Of a DNA stretch of 33,732 nt, positions 1 through 9,992 are shown in pieces. This DNA is from Bacteroides sp. GTDB lineage: Bacteria; Bacteroidota; Bacteroidia; Bacteroidales; Bacteroidaceae. The position numbers and the translations under genes were made by a program. The stretch covers positions 1 through 33,732 of the forward strand of contig JAJQAY010000044.1 of NCBI GenBank assembly GCA_021203515.1, written 5' to 3'. The notes below the pieces were generated by a model. The model was given only the letters and a program-made list of their open reading frames with translations. It made no database searches and was not told the origin of the DNA. How positions within the stretch are numbered: position 1 is the stretch's first letter; every line of letters starts with the position of its first letter.

Positions 1-2
1 GG

Positions 3-743
3 TTAGTATTATTACTATTCTCAACTCTTACATTAATTTGTGGAATTACTACATCTGTCAAGGCACAAAGCTCTGATAATAAAAAAGAGATTGGAGTATT
101 GAAAACTTTAGGAAAGGAGGATGATATGGTTATTATTTCTCAAGCAACTTCCGATTCACAATCTTGTAGTAATCTTGGTTCTCCAACCGGTATGCAGGCT
201 ATGTTTGCTTTTCTTAAGAAGAATATTAACTATTCCTCAACAGCGATCGAAGAAAAGATACAAGGAGATGTGATAATCGATTTTACTGTGACCCCAAAAG
301 GTGTGGTAGCCAATGGCCGGATAACGAAAGGACTTCATCCCGATATAGATAAAGAAGTACTTGGGGCTCTAAAAAGGATGCCTGTATTGTAGCTTTCAGA
401 AAAAGAGAGGCAGAAATTTGATACGGATTACAAAATTACGATGAATTTTGCTTTACCAGATGGCATATCACTGACGAAACCTACGATGTCGATTACAGAA
501 GTAGAAACGGAGAATTTGAAGATGACTGTCATGAAAGGGGAAAAAAGGAATGAAACAAGTGGTACTGTAATTGTTTCTACGGCATCTGCTATGTATACAG
601 AACCGAAGAATTTGGAAACTACAGTAATAGAGTGCAAATCAAATAGTTATATTATAACTGATCGTGATTCATCTGGTGTGAATAAAGATATAATTCCAAC
701 AAAGCAGGTAATTATGATGACTAAAGGAGAGAAGGTTGAATAG
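3..743 (+). pseudogene. Secreted TonB C-terminal-domain protein, cut by the window edge and by an amber codon
   Basis: The frame is already open at base 3 and encodes a hydrophobic signal peptide ending near VKA-Q (bases 3-68), so the true start lies upstream of the window. The mature part contains a stretch typical of TonB C-terminal domains (GDVIIDFTVTPKGVVANGR, then HPDIDKEVLGALKRMP), about bases 267-383. TAG at 390-392 stops the frame. The same frame then stays open to TAG at 741-743 and reads as a plausible protein, including a possible receptor-contact strand (YKITMNFALPDG). A CAG-to-TAG change would explain it. A TTG start at 99 is unlikely because it would drop the signal peptide. The partner receptor is unknown. 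It could be a stand-alone energy transducer or a peptidase-associated TonB domain. Confidence 0.6.
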
Positions 744-863
744 CTAAATGCGAGATATTTATGTGCGTACAGTAAAGTGATATAAACAGTCCCTAATTAT
801 GCAGTGAAAAACTATATATGGCTCATTTGGGAAAGGAATGTTACTCTGCTGAGAAATGGACAA

Positions 864-899
864 GAGACTGACCGAATTTTTAATTTTTCGGTTAGTCTC
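864..899 (+). terminator. Rho-independent terminator
   Basis: A 13-base stem (GAGACTGACCGAA pairing with TTCGGTTAGTCTC, one G-T pair) encloses a T-rich loop and is followed by ATTTTTCTC. It lies between the TonB-domain gene and the AraC gene. The rest of the 744-974 gap shows no gene. Confidence 0.7.
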
Positions 900-974
900 A
901 TTTTTCTCGGAAACACGATGATGTTATATAAATGAGGATTAAACGTTGGCAATGAATAAATCCATATATGAATA

Positions 975-1835
975 TTGAATATGAATTTGAAATGCAATCA
1001 GAAATATAATTTGTGTGATGAAAATCCTACAGATTGTCATTTTGAACTGAAGACTTTCGTACAAGGAACTACAGCTCAAAATGACGATTCAAACATCAAT
1101 TATCTCATTTATTGTCAAAGTGGACATGCTAGAATATTGAGTAGCTTTTTCTACAATGAAATACTTTGTGCGGGAGAAATTATGTTTATTCCCCGCCAAA
1201 GTGAATGTAATGGCATAGCCTTGAGTGATATTACGATCTTAGTACATAAATTCAATAATACGGTCTGTCGGAGTGAAAAATGTATTCTTAGCTACCTTCA
1301 TTCTCATCGGCACATCCAATCCGAAATCTATTGCTGTAAACTGATTGTCCCAGAATCCATACGAATTTTTATGAACGGGGTTATTTCCTATATCACGGAT
1401 AAAACGCATGACTCCGAATTGTGGTATATGAAACACAAGGAACTGATATGGGGATTCACCCGCTATTATGGTGCGGAAGAGTTGCGCTCGTTTTTTCACC
1501 CTATGATCGATGAGCAAGTGCCGTTCCGAAATCTTGTAATGACACACTACCGTAAAGCCAGCAATACGGAGGAATTGGCGAGACTGTGCGGTTATGGTGT
1601 GCATACCTTCCGCCGGATATTTAAAAACGAATTCGCAACACCTGTGTACCGGCGGCTTATTCAAAAGCGGGCGGAACATATTAAATATCGATTGTCAATG
1701 TCGTATATCCCTCTTTCGGACATAATCGACGAGTTTAATTTTTCTTCCGCGCAACATTTCAATAGCTTCTGTAAACAATATCTGGGTGATACGCCGGGTA
1801 ATTTGCGGAAAGAGAACGACACTTCCACGAAATAA
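975..1835 (+). CDS. AraC-family transcriptional regulator
   Basis: 286 residues. The C-terminal third has the two helix-turn-helix units of AraC/XylS proteins: EELARLCGYGVHTFRRIFKN at about residues 198-217, then a second helix pair around IPLSDIIDEFNFSSAQHFNS with the conserved FSSxxHFxxxFKxxxGxTP-like ending (FCKQYLGDTPGNLR). The N-terminal 150 residues would be the sensing/dimerisation part and match nothing I recognise. The ATG at 975 gives the full family length. It lies upstream of rteC in the same direction, so it may control transfer or excision genes of the element, but the sequence shows no target. The frame is intact, unlike many neighbours. Confidence 0.85.
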   Translation: MNMNLKCNQKYNLCDENPTDCHFELKTFVQGTTAQNDDSNINYLIYCQSGHARILSSFFYNEILCAGEIMFIPRQSECNGIALSDITILVHKFNNTVCRSEKCILSYLHSHRHIQSEIYCCKLIVPESIRIFMNGVISYITDKTHDSELWYMKHKELIWGFTRYYGAEELRSFFHPMIDEQVPFRNLVMTHYRKASNTEELARLCGYGVHTFRRIFKNEFATPVYRRLIQKRAEHIKYRLSMSYIPLSDIIDEFNFSSAQHFNSFCKQYLGDTPGNLRKENDTSTK

Positions 1836-1902
1836 AACATCCGTGGTCATTTTCTGTTAGTATATGATAATTTTATATGATAGTCTATCGCATTGATATT
1901 CG

Positions 1903-1910
1903 TAACTTTG
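1903..1910 (+). promoter_or_regulatory. Possible Bacteroides -7 promoter box before rteC
   Basis: TAACTTTG matches the Bacteroides -7 consensus TAnnTTTG and lies 25 bases before the rteC ATG. I do not see a convincing -33 TTTG at the usual spacing, so this is tentative. Confidence 0.35.
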
Positions 1911-1935
1911 CGCCCGAAATCAAAGAAAATGTTTA

Positions 1936-2798
1936 ATGCGGATAAAATGTGAAGAAATGATACGGGAGGCGGATAACCGGATAGCTGCCATCGACCTGAA
2001 CGGAAATCATATTATCCGGGATTGTAAGGCAATACTTGTTTTTCTGAAAAAGAAGCTGACCGAAATGAAAGAGTTCATCCAATCCGAACCTTTTGAGAAT
2101 GATGGCGAAGAAATCGCCTTTTTCAAACAGTACAAACCGAGGGTTGTGGCTCCATTGTTTTATTTCCACCATATCCTGCGTATTGAGAGCCAACGTCCAC
2201 TGGGCGAAGAGGAACTGGACGGCTACTACGAAAAGCAACAAGAGGAACAGAAGATGTTCTTCGACCGCCATGTGGCATTTTTCCAATATTACCGCAGCGG
2301 AGCTACTTATATGGATAACTACTATTTTCTGCGTGGCAGGCACGAAAACACTATTGATGTGGACGTGTGCCATCTGGACGATGAAACGGAGTTCAGCACA
2401 GGATACGACCATCTTGTTGCCCGTATCATGGCAATGGAAATGCTGTACGCTTTCCTGTCTGTGAGGCGTAACTGCCTGCGAGACGTAGTTGAAGGAGTTC
2501 CCTCAGAATTGTTGAAATAAAGGGTACATATAAATGGACGGGCAGCGCCATTGACTTGATGGAAATAGTGTATGGACTGAATGAAATGGGTTCTATAAAC
2601 AACGGGGAAGCTCCTATAAATGAATTAGCCACATTTATAGGTATACTTTTAAACATTGGCATCCGGGATTGTTACAGCGCCTACACCGACATGAAGCGAC
2701 GCAAGAACGACAGCCGTACGTACTTTTTAGACAAGATGCGGGAACGGCTGAACAAACGGATGGAGCAGGACGATGAAAAAGAACGGAAGCGGAAATAA
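1936..2798 (+). pseudogene. rteC: RteC, transposon excision/transfer regulator, split by a one-base frameshift
   Basis: The first frame (1936-2520) and a second frame (readable from 2511 to 2798) together form one RteC protein. The N-terminal part runs from MRIKCEEMIREADNR to about VPSELLK. The C-terminal part carries the family signature WTGSAIDLMEIVYGLNEMG and GILLNIGIRDCYSAYTDMK. Adding one A to the AAA at 2515-2517 joins them into 287 residues, close to the family length. In CTnDOT, RteC activates the excision operon in response to the RteAB two-component system. RteA and RteB are not in the window. As written, the product lacks its C-terminal DNA-binding region and would be inactive. A sequencing indel is the simplest alternative. 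Confidence 0.8.
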
Positions 2799-2909
2799 GA
2801 TTTCGCAGCGAAATGTTTACGATAAGTGCTGCTTTTTGTGTACTTTTACCGACGCAAGGTATTTATATTCAACACCTAAAAGCACGTAGAGAACAATAAT
2901 AAAAATAAG

Positions 2910-3452
2910 ATGAGAAGAAATTTAGTAAAGAACATGGCAGTCCTGTTGCTACTGACAGGCTGTGCCGGACAGAGTAATTATGAAAAGGCGATTGCCGATT
3001 TTGTGCAGACAGATAAAAGAGGTACTTGGACGGATTTGCAATTCAAAGTGATTGAAATGGGCGAGCCGACAGATATAACGGTCAAGGATAGCATTGCTAT
3101 TCTCACAGAAAAATTCGATGCTGAAAAGTCTAAACGCCTTGCCACGCTCAACGAAAGTATCGCCCGTAACAAGCAAAGCATGGAAAAGGAGCGTTTCAAT
3201 TCGATGAAAGAGTTCTATCAGAAATTGATAGACAAGAATCAGGTACTTGTGGATTCGCTTATGAAAACCTCTGTGGAATTGCCCGACGCATATAAAAATG
3301 TAGCGGAAACAACCGTGCTGGCAAAGGAAATTACTTGCAAGTTCTCCATTATCAATCCCATGCTTAATAATGCCAAACAGGAGATTGCGGAAAATTTCAT
3401 ACTCAATGCCGCCGGAGATAAATGCTACAGACGGCACAGCAAGAAAAAATAA
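2910..3452 (+). CDS. Lipoprotein of unknown function
   Basis: 180 residues starting MRRNLVKNMAVLLLLTGCAG: a lipoprotein signal with lipobox LLTGC and Cys18 as the predicted lipidation site. The body is polar with a helical, coiled-coil-like centre (about residues 65-115, many K, E, S, N). The C-terminus is basic. I do not recognise a family. It lies between rteC and the convergent mob operon and shares the terminator at 3482-3521 with it. Its place suggests an accessory of the conjugative element at the cell envelope. The start is supported by the signal peptide. Confidence 0.7.
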   Translation: MRRNLVKNMAVLLLLTGCAGQSNYEKAIADFVQTDKRGTWTDLQFKVIEMGEPTDITVKDSIAILTEKFDAEKSKRLATLNESIARNKQSMEKERFNSMKEFYQKLIDKNQVLVDSLMKTSVELPDAYKNVAETTVLAKEITCKFSIINPMLNNAKQEIAENFILNAAGDKCYRRHSKKK

Positions 3453-3481
3453 TCATTCGGATATAATCTTATATAACAGAT

Positions 3482-3521
3482 AACGGCAGCAACCCAAAAA
3501 GTTACTGCCGTTGTTGTTTTT
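3482..3521. terminator. Bidirectional terminator between the lipoprotein gene and mobC
   Basis: AACGGCAG (3482-3489) pairs with CTGCCGTT (3505-3512) around a loop with CCAAAAA, and the inner CAAC/GTTA can extend the stem in part. T-rich sequence follows on the plus strand. The flanking genes converge here. Confidence 0.75.
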
Positions 3522-3548
3522 ATACATTGTTATATATAGGGAATGGAA

Positions 3549-5560
3549 TTACCCTTTTTGCTGCAACAGATGCGATAGTTCCGGATCGTCGGCTATGCGC
3601 TGCAATTCATCCGACACTATTTGCTTTACCTCCGCTTTGATGCGGTTGTAATTCTCCTGTATCTGCTTCTTCATCCGGTCGTTACCGTTTTCATCGGTGA
3701 AGTCGGTAATGACGGGTATCTTCTTGTAAGCGGCTTCCTCCCGCTTCACCTTGTCGGCATCCACCACAATCTCGGCATGGAAGATTTTCTGCTCGATGCG
3801 CTCGGTGAAGTTATCCGATACGGAGCCGACGAACATACCCTGCGTAAGCCCTGAAATCTTGCTCGGCGGGATAAGGGAATCCATCTGCGTATTGATGGAA
3901 GTGGATTTGTCATTGCGGTTGATAGTGATACTCTGCCGTTTCTGCAATACCTTGCCAAAGCGTTCACTCAACGTCTTGGCAGTTTCGCCCACTACCTGCC
4001 CGCTGAATATGTTGCCTACGGTATTCATCACGACCTTCGCCTCCTTGTCCCCATGGTCGCGCACCAATTGCGAGAAGTCCTGAAAGCCCAGACAAACGGC
4101 TACCTTGTTGGAACGTGCCGTCGCAATCAGGTTGTCCAGCCCCTTAAAATAGATGGTGGGCAGCTCGTCGATAATCACGGAAGACTTGAGCATCCCTTTC
4201 TTGTTGATGAACTTCACGATACGGGAGTTGTACAAGCCCAAAGCCGCACCGTAGATATTCTGGCGGTCGGGATTGTCCCCCACACAGAGGGTTTTCGGCT
4301 CCTGCGGATTGTTGATGTCCAACGTAAACTCACTATCCGACATAACCCAATAGAGTTGCGGTGAAATCATCCTCGAAAGCGGAATTTTGGCGGATGCAAT
4401 CTGCCCCTGCAACTGCTCAGCCGCTCCACCGAGCCACGCATCCATGAAGGGAGAAAGGTAGTTTTCGAGTTCCGGGTATGAGGTCAGAATGGGGAAAATA
4501 TCTTCATACCGGCGGTTCAATAGTTCGATGGCATGGGGAAACGTGCAGTATCTGCCACCCTGATAAATTCGCAAGTACCAGATGACGGCGGCGAACAGGA
4601 TAATCGGTGACTCCACAAAAAATCACCCTGCTTCTGCACCAATGATTTATTGAGGTTAAGCATAATGGTGTACGCCGATTCGTAAGCATCCGTAATATCC
4701 TCCATGAAATCCGGGTGAATGGGGTTACAACGGTGGCTGCGGCGGGGATCGTCAAAGTTGATGACATAGAATTTCGGCTTTACCTTGTAACCGTCCTGAT
4801 TGTTAATCAGATGGTTGTAGGCAATCATCGAGAGGTCGGGAAACTTGAAATCATACACGTATTGAGAGAAGCCTTTCTCTATCTGCTGTTTGATGAATGA
4901 ATTTACTATTGCATAGGATTTTCCCGAACCCGGTGTACCGAGTACGATAGAGGCACGGAACGGATTCACGACGTTAATCCAGCCATCGTTCCATTTCTTT
5001 TTGTAATAGAAGCGTGTCGGCAGATTCACGGAATACTCGTTCTCAATGAGCCTCGTTTCCTGTTGGAAGGATTCGTTTTCCGTGTTGAACACGTCATCCA
5101 TGAGGTTATTCTTCAACAGGCGACTTATATACAGCCCCGACATCAGGAGGCAGATATAGCCGACCGCCATTGTGAAGATATAGATAGCGGTATTAGCCTC
5201 TATGCCCAATGTCAGCGACAATATCCACCAATTCAGAAAGAAAAACACGAAACCCACGCCTATGAACGTCCAAATTTTCGTCCATGTGATTTTTTCCTCC
5301 TTTACGCCCGACGTGCCCAGACAGGAAAGTCCGAGTAGCAGGACGGCAAACAGCTTGGTGTAGATGATACAGCCGAACAGCCCCGCCGTGCGGTGGAAGT
5401 TCATCAGGATTCTATCGACCACGCCGATATTCACCCCCCATAGCCGGACTGCCTCGTAACAATACCAATAGATATTGATTACGACAAATAATATACTCAC
5501 GGCACGCAAAAAATCCATGATTTTCGCCAATGCCCTCAAATCATCTTCTTGTTGTGACAT
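3549..5560 (-). pseudogene. mobC: MobC, VirD4/TraG-type coupling ATPase, broken by a one-base deletion
   Basis: Two overlapping minus-strand frames (5560 to about 4620, then 4616 to 3549) form one coupling protein. The N-terminal part has several membrane helices (about residues 15-160), then Walker A LGTPGSGKSYAIVNSF near residue 208. The C-terminal part has the Walker B region SVIIDELPTIYFKGLD and a VVMNTVGNIFSGQVVGETAK block typical of Bacteroides MobC. The break is at the A6 run 4617-4622. One more base (A7) gives QGDFFVESPIILFAAVIWYL and a 670-residue protein. Coupling proteins bring the relaxase-DNA complex to the mating pore. Only 27 bases separate mobB from mobC. A truncated product would lose Walker B and could not transfer DNA. 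Confidence 0.88.
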
Positions 5561-5587
5561 ACTGATTTTGCTTTTTAAGTTCTACAA

Positions 5588-6856
5588 TTAAATACCTCTT
5601 CCTTTCTTCTTTTTCTTCTTGCGCTGCATCTTCCGACGGAACGCTTCTTCCTCCGGATCTGCGCCGGATACAATGGATAGGTCGAACATTCCTCCGGTGA
5701 CCGAATCCTCACCGGATTCATGGACTTGCTTCGTAAACGGCACGAACGGTTCTTGTTCTCCGGTATGCTGTTGCGGTACGGTAGTGCCTATTCCCGCCGG
5801 TATCTGGCTGCCTGCTGCAATCACCCACTCCTGCAAGGCATTCGCTGAAAGTTCCTTGCCCATGCGTGAGCCGTTCAGCACGCAACCGGTGTTGTGATCG
5901 ATGAAGGTCGCACCGTAAATCCTGCCAGTATCGGTTTCCCGCAGTACGGTGTCGATGCCTTTGGACTTCAACATCCCGACAAGTTCATCCCTGCCGGAGG
6001 CTTGCCGGAGCGTGTAGAGAATAACCGCCTTTGTTCGCCCGGCAAGCTCCTTTTCCTTTATTTCGGTTCGGGAGGCGGCGCACCACTTGTCGAACGTCTT
6101 GTATCCGGCGTGCTTCCCGAAATGGGAGGCTTTCAGCAGATTGCCGGTCTTGGTTCCCGCATCGTCCGTCGCCGAATAGACAAAGCCCCTGTACTGCCTG
6201 CCGTGTACCTCGCCCCGTGCCTCCTCTACGGTGATATTGTAGAGGGATAGCAAAGCACGGTATTCACCGAGCGATTGGAAACGGTAGTTATCCGAGAGGG
6301 CTTTCAGGACGTTACCGACCTGCCGTTTCACATTCTCCTCAGATGCGTCCACCTTGCGGAGTGCGGCTTGTTCCAACCCCTGCCTGCTGTTTCCGGACGG
6401 GTGCAGCCCGTACTTCTTTTCCAACGCATTGGTCGCCCGTTTGCTCCGGCGATGGATGTAGTCGTTGTTGAGCCGCTTGCCGTCCTCACCCACACGTATG
6501 GAAACGATATGCAGGTGGTGGCGGTCAATGTCCTCGTGCTTGAACACGATGTATGGCTGATTGCCGTAACCGATTTTCTCCATGTATTCCCGTGCGATGT
6601 CGGTAAGCTCCGTATCGGTCAGCTTATCTTCCGGATGCGGGTTCAGTGAGATGTGGATAACAGGCTTCTCGGTACGCATACGGGCAGGAAGATACCTTTC
6701 AAAATCTGCTGTGGCACGGGCAATGTCCACCGTTCCCGTACCATTATCAAGGATTTTGTTGGAGGCGAGCAGCTTGCCTTCACCCTCGTTTACCTTCTGC
6801 CCGTTGTATGCCAACGCACCGTACAGAGAGTTTCCTACATTGATGTTCGCAACCAT
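5588..6856 (-). CDS. mobB: MobB relaxase, nicks oriT and leads DNA transfer
   Basis: 422 residues. The N-terminal part is a relaxase/mobilisation nuclease domain (PF03432 type): early aromatic YGALAYN as candidate nicking-tyrosine region (residues 12-18), HISLNPHPEDKL at about 68-79, and the metal-binding histidine motif HEDIDRHHLHIVSIR at about 106-120. The C-terminal half lacks a known enzyme domain and ends in a very basic tail (KKKKKKGRG). The start at 6856 overlaps the end of mobA by 22 bases, which implies translational coupling. It acts in the cytoplasm as a relaxosome with MobA on oriT, and MobC passes the complex to the Tra pore. The frame is intact. Confidence 0.92.
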   Translation of the reverse strand: MVANINVGNSLYGALAYNGQKVNEGEGKLLASNKILDNGTGTVDIARATADFERYLPARMRTEKPVIHISLNPHPEDKLTDTELTDIAREYMEKIGYGNQPYIVFKHEDIDRHHLHIVSIRVGEDGKRLNNDYIHRRSKRATNALEKKYGLHPSGNSRQGLEQAALRKVDASEENVKRQVGNVLKALSDNYRFQSLGEYRALLSLYNITVEEARGEVHGRQYRGFVYSATDDAGTKTGNLLKASHFGKHAGYKTFDKWCAASRTEIKEKELAGRTKAVILYTLRQASGRDELVGMLKSKGIDTVLRETDTGRIYGATFIDHNTGCVLNGSRMGKELSANALQEWVIAAGSQIPAGIGTTVPQQHTGEQEPFVPFTKQVHESGEDSVTGGMFDLSIVSGADPEEEAFRRKMQRKKKKKKGRGI

Positions 6857-7263
6857 TCATGCTCGAATTTCTGTGTCAATGCTATAATTTCACGGCTCAC
6901 CGCTACAAGCTGGCGGGTGGTTTCTTCCAATTTATAAAGCAATGCCATCGCTTTTTTCTCGGAAAAATGGCTCTTGAGTTCCCTTACAACTTGGTTGTAA
7001 TTCACTCCGATCCTGCGGAATTGGGCGTTCAGGTCGGAGAGTTTGGCGTAGTATTCGGGAAAGGAATTATCTACTTTAATGACCTTGAATTTTCCCCCCC
7101 CGAACACACGGGCTTTGATAAATACCGCTTTCGCGTACTCGCCCGACTGCTCGTACATGGTGAGGAAACGGGCGTGTTCCTCGTCATCAAAACGCACCAT
7201 CACGCAGTGCGTCTTGGGGTTCAACTTCGGGATGCGTCCCGTTCTCTTTGTCTTTTCTTTCAT
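6835..7263 (-). CDS. mobA: MobA, relaxosome accessory DNA-binding protein
   Basis: 142 residues. The N-terminus is basic (KEKTKRTGRIPKLNPKTH), followed by a predicted ribbon-helix-helix (HCVMVRFDDEEHARFLTMYEQ). The C-terminal half carries the MobC-family core (PF05713 in Pfam): LSDLNAQFRRIGVNYNQVVR, followed by a helical region. Such proteins bind oriT next to nic and help the relaxase. It is the first gene of the mobABC operon and faces the hairpin-rich intergenic region. A CCACTAAAATCCA motif lies 6 bases before its ATG. In Bacteroides transposon naming this gene is MobA although the Pfam family is called MobC. Confidence 0.88.
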   Translation of the reverse strand: MKEKTKRTGRIPKLNPKTHCVMVRFDDEEHARFLTMYEQSGEYAKAVFIKARVFGGGKFKVIKVDNSFPEYYAKLSDLNAQFRRIGVNYNQVVRELKSHFSEKKAMALLYKLEETTRQLVAVSREIIALTQKFEHEWLRTSM

Positions 7264-7961
7264 CTAACGTGGATTTTAGTGGTATCACGACAAAAGCCAC
7301 TCTTCAATGCCTACGGCAGTTTGGGGCAGTCCGACTTCGGAGGACAGCCCGGCTCCCTGCAAGGGCAAGGTGTAGCGGGTTACCCGCTGCCTTTTGAGTT
7401 ACTCAAAAGACACCTTGCTCTATTCTTGTGAATAGAAAAATCCGTCTGGGGACGGATTGCAGTCAGTCTATCACGGTTGCCATTCGGACACGAACAGTAT
7501 GCCTTGTCGCTTGGGTGCAAAAGTACAGCCTTTATCCACCTGATTTTCAATACTGAAAGTGCCACAAGGTTCCATACGGGAGCCACAAGCTGCCACCCCT
7601 TTGCAAAACGATACAAGTGAAGAATATTCGTCGTTTATTTGCCGGAGAAATGGTTGTACGGCGGGATAAATATTGGAACAAACCGATAACGGGACGTTCT
7701 TCCCAAAGTACAAATTCACCAATGACGAATGCGATAAACATCCCGATTATGCAACGGTGATTTCAATCGCCATTTCGATAACTGACGGTTGTTTTCAACC
7801 TACCATGCTACCACCCAACGTTGAGATGTCGCAATGTTGGGCAGTTGATAGGTCGGAACGGATAGCCGGACAAATAGTACGATATACAGACTATTGGAAA
7901 AATGAATATCGGAAGGTATGAACAGATAAATAAATGTATAACTATTAAAAACAATGTAAGA
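7264..7961. promoter_or_regulatory. Divergent mobA-traA intergenic region (698 bases)
   Basis: No gene is supported here. Short open frames on both strands lack family features. The left half holds the candidate oriT hairpins. The right half must hold the traA promoter, but I could not fix a -7/-33 pair. Gene order (mob leftward, tra rightward) matches CTnDOT-like elements. Confidence 0.6.
7355..7458. other. Candidate origin of transfer (oriT): five adjacent hairpins
   Basis: Within 104 bases there are five inverted repeats in a row: CCCT-GCA-AGGG (7355-7365), AGCGGGT-T-ACCCGCT (7374-7388), TTTTGAGT-T-ACTCAAAA (7392-7408), CTATTC-TTGT-GAATAG (7420-7435) and AATCCGTC-TGGG-GACGGATT (7439-7458). 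All arms are perfect. The cluster lies about 90 bases upstream of mobA, where CTnDOT-type elements keep oriT. The nic position cannot be assigned by eye. Some hairpins could instead act in transcription control of mobA or traA. Confidence 0.65.
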
Positions 7962-8739
7962 ATGAACGAACCTATTTATGTAGCTTTTTCCACGCAGAAA
8001 GGTGGGGCGGGCAAAACGACTTTGACGGTACTTACCGCAAGTTATCTTCATTATATCAAGGGATATAATGTGGCAGTAGTGGATTGTGATTTTCCACAGT
8101 ACAGCATCAAGGATATGCGGGAGCGTGACATGACATCGGCGACAAGCGACGACCATTACAAGGCAATGGCTTACGAGCAGTTCAAACGCCTGCAAAAAAA
8201 AGGCTTATCCCGTAATAGGCAGCAGACCGGAGGACGCACCCGACAATGCCGCCAGACTTGTTGAGTCGGGGCAGCCTCTGGATTTTATATTCTTTGACCT
8301 GCCGGGAACTATCAACAATGCGAGCATCGTTAATACGATTGCCACGATGGATTATATATTCTGCCCCATAGCTGCGGATCGTGTCGTTATGGAAAGCTCT
8401 ATCCGCTTTGCTTCCATCATTCACGAACACATGATAAGCACGGGCAAAACGAATGTCAAGGGGCTGTATATGCTGTGGAATATGGTGGACGGGCGAGAAA
8501 AGACAGAACTGTATGGAATGTATGAAAAGGTGTGCGCGGAAATGGCACTTCCCGTCATGAAAACATTCCTGCCAGATAGCAAGCGATTCCGTAAGGAAGC
8601 GGCGGCAGACCGCAAGCAGGTATTCCGCTCGACTATTTTCCCTGCGGACAAGATATTGGTACGTGGTAGTAATCTGGATACCCTTGTGGACGAGATACTG
8701 ACCATCATAAAAAAAAGTAGGCTATGGCGAAAAAGTTAA
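7962..8739 (+). pseudogene. traA: TraA, ParA-type ATPase, frameshifted at an A8 run
   Basis: MNEPIYVAFSTQKGGAGKTT carries the deviant Walker A of ParA/MinD ATPases (KGGAGKTT, residues 13-20). After residue about 80 the frame turns to nonsense at A8 (8194-8201). With seven A the reading continues QKKAYPVIGSRPEDAPDN, then DFIFFDLPGTINNAS (Walker B region), CPIAADRVVMESS and RKEAAADRKQVFRSTIFP, giving 258 residues, close to CTnDOT TraA. The stop at 8739 overlaps the next gene (start 8724). It is the first gene of the tra operon. The exact role in transfer is not established; ParA proteins usually position cargo or partners. Confidence 0.85.
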
Positions 8740-9152
8740 AGATAGACACCATCGATGAGAATTTCATTATCAACTCTTTCAGGCAGGATGAACCCATACC
8801 TCCAACGGTAGAAAAACAGGCGGAGGTACGGGAAGAGGAAGAGCCGGAAGAGGAGGAAATTCCGATGCCGACCAAACAACCTATTGAAGAACCTCGCCGC
8901 CGGAAACAGAAAGCGAAGGATGGGGACTATCAGGAGTTGTTTCTCAAAGAAGCTGAAATATCAGCCCGTTTCGGAAAAACGGTTTATGTGCGCAAAGTCT
9001 ATCATGAGCGGATACAACGGATAGTAAGGATTATCGCAAAGGACGAAGTGTCTTTGTTCAGCTATATAGACAATGTGCTGGCACATCACTTCGCTACCTT
9101 TCAGGACGATATAACTGCATTGTACAACGAACGTAACGATTCAATTTTTTAA
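8724..9152 (+). CDS. DUF3408 conjugation protein (TraB position)
   Basis: 142 residues. An acidic, low-complexity linker (EEEEPEEEEIPMP, about residues 36-48) precedes a basic patch (EPRRRKQKAK) and a C-terminal conserved part (ISARFGKTVYVRKVYHERIQ, then VSLFSYIDNVLAHHF) that fits the DUF3408 family. That part looks like a ribbon-helix-helix DNA-binding fold. It overlaps traA by 16 bases and is followed after 2 bases by the next gene. It may pair with the ParA-like TraA as a ParB-like partner; this is inference from position and fold. Confidence 0.8.
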   Translation: MAKKLKIDTIDENFIINSFRQDEPIPPTVEKQAEVREEEEPEEEEIPMPTKQPIEEPRRRKQKAKDGDYQELFLKEAEISARFGKTVYVRKVYHERIQRIVRIIAKDEVSLFSYIDNVLAHHFATFQDDITALYNERNDSIF

Positions 9153-9154
9153 GT

Positions 9155-9854
9155 ATGGAAACTATCTTGATATGCCTATTGCTGCTTTATAACGCATGGC
9201 TGGTACATTATATCCTGTTTGGAAGGCAGCAAAGAAACGATGCTCCGGCAGAGAAAAAAACCGTCCATAAAGCCGCCGAAAATGGTAGATGATATTGTCG
9301 GTAAGAGCCGCTTCAAAATACAACCGAAAGTGTCACAAGCTACCATCCCGGAGCCACAAGCCGCCACAGAGGTTGAATGTGAGGATGTTACGGATATTGC
9401 CGTTACATTTGCCGACGGAAAGGACGAAGAACCTGCGGCACGGATACACGATGATGAGCTGGACGAAACGTTTTCCGACATCCGCATGAGCGATATTCCC
9501 ATAGGATATGCGGACGGCGATGAAGGGGAACGGACACCCGCCAAAAGGTTAGCCACCGGAGCCAGCTTCGAGGAAATAGGGGAAGCGGTGAACATCGCCG
9601 ATAACCCGAAAGCCACAGCAGAAGAGCGCAGGCGTGCCGGACAGATATTTTCGGATATGGAAGGCAACGAACTTTTCAACAAGATGATTGGAAGTAACCC
9701 TGAACGGGCGAAAAAGATAACGGGGTTAATGGATGAAATTTCCGGTAAGACTATCTCTGGGGAGGGAAAGGCGGTCGGGAATGTAGTCCATCCCCAAAAT
9801 ATAACCGAAGCACCTGCGGACATCAGCGGGTTCGACATCCGGGATTTTGTGTAA
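9155..9854 (+). pseudogene. DUF4122 conjugation protein (TraC/TraD position), frameshifted
   Basis: The start at 9155 gives METILICLLLLYNAWLVHYI, an N-terminal membrane anchor. The frame ends early after an A7 run (9254-9260). With six A it runs on as EKKPSIKPPKMVDDIVGKSRF to 9854, 232 residues in all. The rest is acidic and ends DISGFDIRDFV. The shape (short anchor, K/P-rich linker, acidic conserved tail) fits the DUF4122/TraD-like proteins placed between DUF3408 and traE in Bacteroides transposons. The function is unknown. Choosing the frame-internal TTG at 9219 as start would lose the anchor. Confidence 0.7.
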
Positions 9855-9992
9855 CGATTAAAAAAAGTAACGGACAATGAAATAGAAAGAGTACGGGTAA
9901 GCGGAGTGCTACCACTAAAATTCACAAGTAAAAAACAGTATTAACCGTCGCGGGAACTTATCCAACTCCTGTGACACAATCAAAAAGTATTT

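Noticed and set aside
7902..7961. Upstream start for traA at 7902
   Set aside because: The ATG at 7962 gives the family-typical start MNEPIYVAFSTQKGG. The extra 20 residues are not protein-like.
8194..8201. Programmed ribosomal frameshift at the A-run in traA (and other runs)
   Set aside because: Breaks differ in direction, run base and position from gene to gene, and no stimulatory structure or family precedent is apparent. Sequence error or mutation is simpler.
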